Assembly (NCBI GenBank): GCA_036874045.1
Contig: JAZBRI010000010.1
Location: 4,732,001-4,796,000 of the forward strand
DNA from: Cymodocea nodosa
Taxonomy: Eukaryota > Streptophyta > Magnoliopsida > Alismatales > Cymodoceaceae
Reading direction: 5' to 3'
Length of the DNA stretch: 64,000 nt
Positions 57,540-64,000 of this stretch are shown here, piece after piece (the first letter of the stretch is position 1; the number at the start of each line of letters is the position of its first letter). The notes under the pieces are model-generated. The model searched no databases. It was not told the origin of the DNA and saw only the letters and a list, made by a program, of their open reading frames with translations. The position numbers and the translations under genes were made by a program.

Positions 57540-58070
57540 GCAAACCGCAAGCGCTGGTGTCAAACAAAGAACGCAAGCATTGATACGTGAATGCTGGTGT
57601 CCTGCAGAACGCAAGCAATCAGGCACAGGCGCTGGCACAAGCAATGACGCAGACAAATGAACGCAGGCGCTAGCGTCGGGCGAGGATGCGAGCGGTTGCG
57701 TGCGGGCGCTGGCGCAGACGAAGACGCGGGTGAATACGCGCGGGTGCAGGCGTGGGTAGAGACGCAGACGTTCACGCGAGCAAGAACGTGGGCGAATGCA
57801 CGTGGACGCTGGCACGGGCGGAGACGTAGACGATCGTGCGAGCAAGAATGCGAGTGAATGCACGCGGACGCTGGCGCGGGCAAGAACGTAGGCAAATGTG
57901 CGCGTTAGGTGTGGGCATCGAGCGTTGGGCGCGGGCATCGGGCGCGGGCATTGGGCGCGGGTGTCAGGCGTTAGGTGCGGGTGTCAGGCACAGGCGGTGG
58001 GCGTTGGGTGCGGGCGTCGGGCACGGGCGTTGGGCGCAAGTGTGGGCGTTCGCTTGTGCGTTGGCTAAGA
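57540..58070. repeat. GC-rich degenerate minisatellite in the copia M leader
   Basis: Dense GC-rich units such as GGCGCGGGCATC, GGCGCTGGCGC and GCGGGTGTCAGGC at about 12-36 bp periods, in sharp contrast to AT-rich surroundings. Overlapping ORFs on both strands here are Arg/Gly/Ala-rich consequences of the repeat, not genes. Confidence 0.85.
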
Positions 58071-58120
58071 TCTTTCTTTTCTTCTTTCAAGCCTAATCCA
58101 CGGCCAACTCCTCAAGCTTC

Positions 58121-58132
58121 GCTTTGATACCA
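58121..58132 (-). promoter_or_regulatory. primer binding site, initiator tRNA-Met type (copia M)
   Basis: TGGTATCAAAGC on the minus strand, two bases from the LTR end. One transition from TGGTATCAGAGC. Confidence 0.9.
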
Positions 58133-58134
58133 CT

Positions 58135-58439
58135 TGTTATGCGAAGAGAAGCGCGGAAAGGGAGAAGCTTGGACTCGTGGAGAAGAAAGAAGAAGACAAA
58201 TGGGAAAGACGTGTGAAGCAAATGCAAAAACACCAAGGTTTAACGTGGTTCCCCAATTGGGTACGTCCACAGATGGAGCTCAACTGAATGATTCTCTAGG
58301 TGATCACAAAGGGATACAAGATTCAACATCATCTCTAAGCACACGTTGGGGGTCTATTTATAATATTTGTGTACCCCCAAGTGGCTAAGGACAAAACTAC
58401 CCCTATGTGTAACAAACTAATTCAAGACACATAATAACA
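58135..58439 (-). repeat. copia M 5' LTR (305 bp)
   Basis: TG...CA. TATAAATAG lies on the minus strand at 58,354-58,362. Next to the primer site and the TAGAG duplication. Confidence 0.95.
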
Positions 58440-60023
58440 TAGAGCAACATCAAGAAGCAGCTAGATCAATGGCTGCAAAAGAAACTAAAGCTGGTCCTTT
58501 GAGACTAGTAATTATAGAAAAAGTAAAATAGGAAGAGCCAGTACTTGTGGCTCGAGAGCCTGTAGTGCCTATTTTTGTAGATTTAATCTTAGAAGAAGAA
58601 GAAGAAGATCAAGCACAGTTAATTAGAAGAAGGAAAGGAAAATAGATAGTGCCTGAGCATCAAGAAGAGATTAAACCTGAGCCAGCAATATCAGTAGGAC
58701 CTGTAGAGCTAATTTTTGTAAACCTGCTATCTGAATTTGTGGAGCAGGAACAGCAGCAGCAAGAGCAAAGAGAAGAAGAAAAATAGGCTGAAACTAATCT
58801 GTAGCCTATACCAACAGAAGATACTAAAATTAGGGCAGAAGTTGATTTACCCGTGACTCCATCCCAATCTGCCACAGAATCAGAAAGAATAGTGACAATG
58901 CAGATTAGTAGTTAGGAGGAAGAAGAAAGAGAAGAAACTAAACAAGAAGCTGAACAAGAGCATATGGAACAAAAAGGAAATATCTCGATAGATTCCACTA
59001 AAGAGCAAGAGACTCTTTAGCAAATTTTGAAAAGAATTCAAGAAAGAAGAGTGGAGAGTTCTGTCGGCTTACCACCACAGACAGAAGTAGAAGCAAAAAG
59101 ACTGGAATCTCCGGATCATTTCTAACAAAGTCAAGTTTAGCACATGGAAGAGGAAATTCAAGAACAAACCCCTCTAAAGCAACAAATTCAAATTCCTGAC
59201 CCAACTAAAGCAACAATTTTGAATGAAGTATACTTTTGGAGTCAGGAAGCATATAATAAATATCAAGAGATTAGGGGTTATGATATTATTTACAGTAGAC
59301 CAGTAAACTAGGATAGTATGTAGGAAATCAAAGAATTATTTGAGTTCTAGGGTCTACTGCAATTTATTTCTCAACAGAAAGGGTATGCAGTATACGAAAA
59401 TCTAGTGTCCTATTTCTATGCAAATTTAAGAGAAGAAGAAGGACAATCAATTTCCAACGTGGAGCAAGCTGATGTACAGATAACACCAGAGCTTTAGGAT
59501 TGAAAAATGAAGGGAAAGAAATTTTGGAAAGCACAACTACCATTGAGTGGACAGAATAGGAAATCAAGGATAGTTTAGCTATCAATCCTAGTGTGCCATT
59601 ATTAAATAGACTAAAGCACTTAAATGGTAAAGCACACATGGTAGCTAACATTTTGATTATAAATGTCTACCAACGACAAGGCCATGATATTGACTAGTGG
59701 GCCACATATGCAGTTGTGAATAAAATCCAAATTAACTAGTGTCAAGTCTTCCTGTCCAAGATAAAATCTGCAAAGAAGAAATTATTTTATGGAGATTTGA
59801 TACCTATATTGATGGTGGACTATATTGACTTCACAAAATGGACATCTAAAAGGATAAAATCAAGAGCCATTTTAGTGAAGGAATATAAAAACTACAATGC
59901 TGCAGCTGTTGAAGTACTTGTACCTTCTAGAGACATTATTGGAGGTGTAGATCGGATAAATCAATTAGAGCAACAACTAGAAAAACTTTAGAAGGAAGTA
60001 GATGAACATACGAGAAAGGACTA

Positions 60024-61157
60024 ATTGTATTATTCGTCTACTTATATTTGTATTGAAAAATATCTAACTGAATGTAAATGTAACTATTCATATAAATGAA
60101 TGTTTGAATTTCAGATGTTTTTACATTCGTGTTTGAGAATGAATGATATAATTGATGAACTATATTGAATATTATATAACTATTTGAACAATGTGCAAGA
60201 CTATTTAAAAGATTTACAAATTTTCTAAATGACATGGTCAAATGCAGGATAATTAGTTAATGCTGAAAATATCTGCATGCTGAAAAGTAAAATGTAAATT
60301 CTACACAACAAGAAATGAACTGTAAGTTAAATATGCATATAATGTTTAGATTTAAATGAGTTAAATTAGAAACTGCATTAATGACATGCATTTAACTTTA
60401 TTTAAGTTAACAAAATGCAGAAGAAAAAAAAAATATATAGAAGTTAATATGAGGAGTAAGTTTTAGAAATTTACTAAGTGTTAACTCAACAGAGTAATTC
60501 TGTTGAGTTAACCTTAACTCCATGAGGTCAATAATAAAATATAAGGTCACTCTATTGAGTTAACTGTAACTCAATGAGGTTAGTCTGTGGAGTTAGCAAA
60601 CTAGTAACCGAAGCTAGTCCGTTGAGTTAACTATAACTCAACGAGGTTAGTTAGTGGATTAAGCTAAATAGTTATTATTTTATCCACAAACGAAACTTCG
60701 TGGGTTCAGAAATTATTGAAATTTGAAAGTAGAAGTGGAACACGTATCCATAAAAATAGGAACCACATTGCATGTTACAAGACACGTTCTTGTAATGAGA
60801 TTCATTTGCTTAATGGACGTGCATTATAAATATAGAACAGAATGTTATTTACAAGTTACCAACACTTTTGAAAGAAAAGAAAATTTGTTGGGGAACTGGA
60901 AGGAGAAGCAGCTAATTCAACTTCATCCGTCAACAACTATTTACTGAAAACAAAGCTTCAAACTATTAATCTTCTACTATTTTACTTTATGTTAAGAGTT
61001 TATGAGCACATGAACTCGTTCTCTTAGCACTAAACGATTAGTAAGAACACTTACACATGATTATTCAACATAGAGGCATACTGAAATATTTTCTGAATTG
61101 GACTTTAACGAAATCCTTAGGGGTGTAGCTAACCTTTCTTTAAAAGAGAACGAAGAT
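60024..61157 (+). promoter_or_regulatory. spacer before capsid gag with dyads and TATA-like box (G3)
   Basis: Noncoding. A dyad cluster at 60,475-60,665 includes CCGTTGAGTTA-ACTA-TAACTCAACG (about 60,619). ACACGT and GGACGTGC motifs follow, then TATAAATA at 60,825-60,832, about 330 nt before the first ATG of gag (61,158). The combination resembles a plant promoter. The 74-codon ORF across it is not supported. Confidence 0.5.
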
Positions 61158-62334
61158 ATGACTGCTCTAGTAGAAAAATCATTAGGGGAAATTCTGTATC
61201 CTAAATTAGTTGATGAACCTTCATGTATTCGATTGCCAAACTTTGAGGGAGATAGGTTTGAACTAAAATCTAATTATATTAGTCAATTGCCACACTTTCA
61301 TGGATTAGAAAGAGAGGATACCTATTATTTCCTTAGAGAATTTAACAAAGTTTGTCAAATGATGAAAATGTCGAACATGAGTATTGATGCTATTAAACTT
61401 AGATATATCCCCTTTGCTTTAAAAGACACAGCTAAGAGATGGTTATATACTTTATCGCCTGATTCAATTTCTGCATGGACTAAATTTTGCTCTATTTTTT
61501 TGGAAAAATATTATCTAACACATCAAACGATTAAAAAGGAAAAAGGTGTAGCCAAAAATAGGGAGAATCATTTTGGAAATATTTTGAAAGATTTAAAGAT
61601 TTAATAACTCAATGTCCACATCATGCAATGAGTAAAACACAATTAATAGTATAATTTATGAAGGCATAGATGTTTCAGCGAAATTTTTATTAGAATCTAC
61701 TTGTCATAATGGACTTTTAAAACTATGTTGTGAAGAAGCATGGGCATATTTAGAAAACTTTGCAAAAAGAACTACATAGTGGGAAAACTCGACGGAAGCT
61801 ATTACAGATAAAAGAATATTGCCAAGAGGAATGCATGAAATAGATTCAAGCACTATGCTTGAAGTTAAATTAACTAAATTAACAAAGAAAATAGAAGAGT
61901 TATTAAATCAAAAGCTAGCAGAAAAGAATGCAAATGTTAATGACTTAGATATTATTTATGCTAGAAACCAAAAAGATAACTTTGGAAATTCTTATAACCC
62001 TAATTGGAGAAATCACCCGAATCTATCTTGGAGAAACAACAATTTCCAGGGAGGAGAAAATATAAATGACAAAAATATAAGTTATGAAGCATTAATTGAA
62101 CAAGGATCTAGAATAGAGAAGTTAGAAAAGATAATTCAACAATTAAACAATCATCTAGATCTTGTATTTGGAAATGCTACCATTCAAAATCAAAATATAA
62201 ATAGAATACCCCCTAGATAGAAGGAATCAATAGAAGTTAGACCTATGGGAGGATTGCCAATGCAAGCAATACCTAACCCTGTCAATAGAGTTGTTAATGA
62301 AATTGATACCTCCTAAGGGAGGGAAGTTGAATGA
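61158..62334 (+). pseudogene. gag capsid domain located 3' of integrase (G3)
   Basis: First ATG is 61,158 (MTALVEKSLGEILYPK); the open frame extends a little upstream without ATG. RLPNFEGDRFELKSNYISQL, KLRYIPFALKDTAKRWL and SYNPNWRNHPNLSWR identify Athila/Tat-type capsid. There is no zinc knuckle. The frame is lost near 61,550, recovers by 61,819 and ends at TGA 62,332 soon after IPNP. One TAG at 62,218 is CAG in G2. The zinc knuckle and ITLRSG blocks that should follow are at the other end of the element (48,580-49,610). Confidence 0.9.
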
Positions 62335-62429
62335 AGTAGTATAACTAAAGTAACTATGTATAATATAGTAAGTAGAAAAATATAAAAGAAAAAAAAATGT
62401 AATTTTAATTGTAGTTAGTAATATCGTAG

Positions 62430-62543
62430 AGTTATTACTTAACTCAATGAACTTAGTTTGTTGAGTTATGACCTAACTCCACGAGGGTATGTAAATAGCT
62501 ATGTTAATTTTGTCTCTGTTAAATTTTTGTTTATGTTATACAG
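62430..62543 (+). promoter_or_regulatory. dyads and possible 57-nt intron before F-box gene (G3)
   Basis: Dyads at about 62,435-62,486, then G|GTATGT at 62,487 and TTATACAG at 62,536-62,543. If spliced this would be an unusually short plant intron; alternatively the acceptor serves a distant donor to make a subgenomic F-box mRNA. The acceptor is conserved in G2, the donor is not. Confidence 0.35.
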
Positions 62544-62554
62544 AATCACAATAG

Positions 62555-63695
62555 ATGGAATTGATGAAATTACCACTAGATGCACTGAGGGAAGTACTAA
62601 GTAACCTGTCAACTAAAGATCTGTGCAAATTGTGTTGTGTATCAAAGGAAATCAAAGACTGTGTTAGAGAAAAATATTTTCATGGACTACAAGCTGCAAA
62701 ATGACTAAGATTAGAGATGGATTTTTATGGAAGTCATTTAATCGTAGTTCAATTAGCTATGAATATCTGAATATGGAAGAAAATGCTGGAATTCCACCCA
62801 ACACATTAGAAGGAATAGATCATATTATGGGGATAGATGAAGGATTAATTATTTACAGAACCAAACCAAGGTATGCAATTCTGTTACCTGACATTTTGAT
62901 TAGAAATCCTATCACAAGAGAAGAATGGAATATACGAAGGCCTAATAGATTTGAAGTACCAACTAAAAATTGTGGGTTAGCTTTAACATTTTCTGATAAA
63001 AATTCAACCATTCCTGAAAGATTGTATTACTGGAGACCAACTAGAAATTCGGATGACGATTTATGCTTAAGTGCGTATGATTTTCTGCATAGATCTTGGA
63101 TTGAAAATACTATGATATATCTAGGACAAAAAGCATTAATTAACAACATACATGTCATACTTGATGGATATATATATATCTACTCACAGATATATCAATT
63201 GCATTTAGATCTGATTTATACATAGTAAGCATAGACGGTTATCATGATGACTTTATAGAAATATTGCTTATACCTAGTGATATAACTAAACCACCGTTTG
63301 TAGAATATGATAAAATTCAATTAGGAATGTGGTATAATGAATATGATGATCCTACTTTATGTTTGATAAGATGGTAGGATGAATGGAGGAAATTTTAAAT
63401 ATGGATTATGAAAGACCTAAATGAATAGAAGTGGGAAGAGGAATATATTGAATTAGATGTAGAAATAGAAACAGCTACATTATCTTGGAGTAGAAAAGGA
63501 TCCCTTTCTGCATTTCATTTCATTAATGGAAATACACTTATATTTAGTATTGATAACATACTACAAGTTTGCAAGTTAAAAAGGAAAACGGGCTGCATTA
63601 AAACAGAATTAATAGCAAGAATAATTATGCCTAAAAAGTTTGCTTGGACTAACACGTTTATTCCATTTGTTACTACTTTTCAATCATGTTCTTAA
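62555..63695 (+). pseudogene. F-box-like protein gene carried by G3
   Basis: Same gene as at 8,915 in G2, same distance behind gag. F-box: LREVLSNLSTKDLCKLCCVSK. A one-base deletion at about 62,700 shifts the frame before MTKIRDGFLWKSF; a further break lies near 63,185, and stops lie at 63,376, 63,397 and 63,427 (Trp/Gln codons in G2). Apart from these breaks it is collinear with G2 to the terminal TFQSCS and TAA 63,693-63,695. Confidence 0.82.
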
Positions 63696-63824
63696 ACTGT
63701 GATTTTATGCTGTTAATGTTGTGTGTATTCTGCATTTTTTTAAAAAAAAGAGAAAAAAGAAAAATTTTAGTTTTAGTTTTATTTTATAAAAAGAAAAAGA
63801 AAAGAAAAATAAAATATCAATCTA

Positions 63825-63900
63825 GTTTGTTGGTATCTATTCTAGGAAACCAACTAGCTTGCTTGCGAGCCACCAAAGGCATAGGAGCTTGGGTTCCACA
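63825..63900 (+). other. conserved noncoding block after F-box gene (G3)
   Basis: Nearly identical to 10,135-10,205 in G2; GTTGGT/ACCAAC arms are conserved. The A-rich runs before it differ in length. Confidence 0.6.
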
Positions 63901-64000
63901 AGACATTGATTTAACAATTTATGTTTTGTTGTTAAATGTTATTTTGTTATATATTTTGCTTTTATGTGTGAATGAAAAGTTTTTCAGAATCAAAAGTTGG

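Larger units (their letters stand above)
54598..58439 (-). mobile_element. copia M, young RT-less element (3,842 bp), TSD TAGAG
   Basis: Near-identical LTRs (54,598-54,899 and 58,135-58,439) start TGTTATGCG and end ATAACA; TAGAG flanks both sides (54,593-54,597 and 58,440-58,444). On the minus strand: primer site, long GC-rich leader, gag, protease, partial integrase fused by deletion to RNase H, purine run CAAGGTGGAGAT (about 54,900-54,911). It lacks RT, so it would need help in trans. The few LTR differences mark it as the youngest insertion here. Confidence 0.95.
53943..60023 (+). pseudogene. ORF-X, accessory gene of gypsy G3 (split by copia M)
   Basis: From ATG 53,943, through WHTRQKIKNTTREKEL and MGPSMPKEWKEFVELVKVAK, to the M insertion at 54,597; it resumes at 58,445 and ends near 60,023. 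The middle is a long Glu/Gln-rich region (EEEEEDQAQ, EQEQQQQEQ) with many TAG stops. The C-terminal part (about 59,220-60,000) reads YFWSQEAYNKYQEIRGYDI, FEF-stop-GLL, LNGKAHMVANIL and TYAVVNKIQIN, matching the C-terminal domain of the copia K accessory ORF ('putative plant transposon protein'-like). One frame change lies near 59,500. No catalytic motif seen. Function unknown. Confidence 0.7.
48421..64000 (+). mobile_element. Ty3/gypsy element G3 with displaced gag and F-box gene
   Basis: Plus-strand gypsy element continuing past the window. Only about 50 bp of its 5' LTR remains before the primer site (48,421-48,474, ending CAATACA). Order: zinc-knuckle ORF, gag linker, protease, RT, RNase H, integrase, spacer, ORF-X (split by copia M), spacer, capsid gag, F-box-like gene, conserved tail. 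It matches G1 in the 5' half and G2 in the 3' half, so it is the fullest view of the family. Confidence 0.9.

Noticed and set aside
57381..57938. Arg/Ala/Ser-rich ORFs on both strands across the GC-rich tract.
   Set aside because: All frames stay open because the minisatellite lacks AT-rich stop codons; the products are low-complexity artefacts.
58445..60023. Reassigned genetic code with TAG as glutamine.
   Set aside because: TGA and TAA also interrupt frames, other copies have CAG/CAA at the same positions, and frameshifts coexist; C-to-T decay explains the pattern better.

Overview
The window looks like repeat-rich nuclear DNA of a flowering plant. It is AT-rich and consists almost entirely of nested LTR retrotransposons. 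I recognise no free-standing host gene, tRNA gene, rRNA or CRISPR array. Plant origin rests on the Athila/Tat-type Ty3-gypsy proteins, SIRE/Maximus-type Ty1-copia proteins, primer sites matching plant tRNA-Asp and initiator tRNA-Met, and LTRs of 0.3-2.1 kb. Most coding regions carry stops or frameshifts, so the elements are mainly fossils. I name them G1-G3 and J (gypsy) and copia-1, D, H, K and M (copia).

Layout. 1-5,097: gypsy G1 on the minus strand (RNase H, RT, protease, zinc-knuckle ORF, primer site, 1.75 kb LTR), inserted into gypsy G2. 5,098-12,496: G2 on the plus strand, with integrase, spacer, ORF-X remnant, capsid gag, F-box-like gene, polypurine tract and LTR. 12,497-14,304: 3' end and LTR of copia D. 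14,305-20,245: fossil copia-1, broken by a 1,975-bp solo gypsy LTR (C) and a truncated copia LTR (E). 20,246-48,420: gypsy J on the minus strand, split by two copia elements: H (22,971-31,534, TSD ATTTT) and K (32,419-46,965). K is itself split by solo LTR L. 48,421-64,000: gypsy G3 on the plus strand, carrying a young RT-less copia element M (54,598-58,439, TSD TAGAG).

The main biological point is the G family. Its order is primer site - zinc knuckle/protease/RT/RNase H/integrase - ORF-X - capsid gag - F-box-like gene - polypurine tract - LTR. The capsid half of gag therefore lies 3' of integrase, and an F-box-like gene of host type rides behind it. The downstream order is seen twice (G2 and G3). 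Intergenic spacers carry clusters of a short dyad, AGTTA..TAACT, with complementary arms. Dyads with the same core but different complementary arms fill the LTRs of copia H and K. The gypsy LTR U3 is also visibly homologous to noncoding sequence of copia elements K and D, and gypsy G3 and copia K share an accessory-ORF domain. Together these suggest exchange of cis modules and accessory genes between the two superfamilies in this genome.
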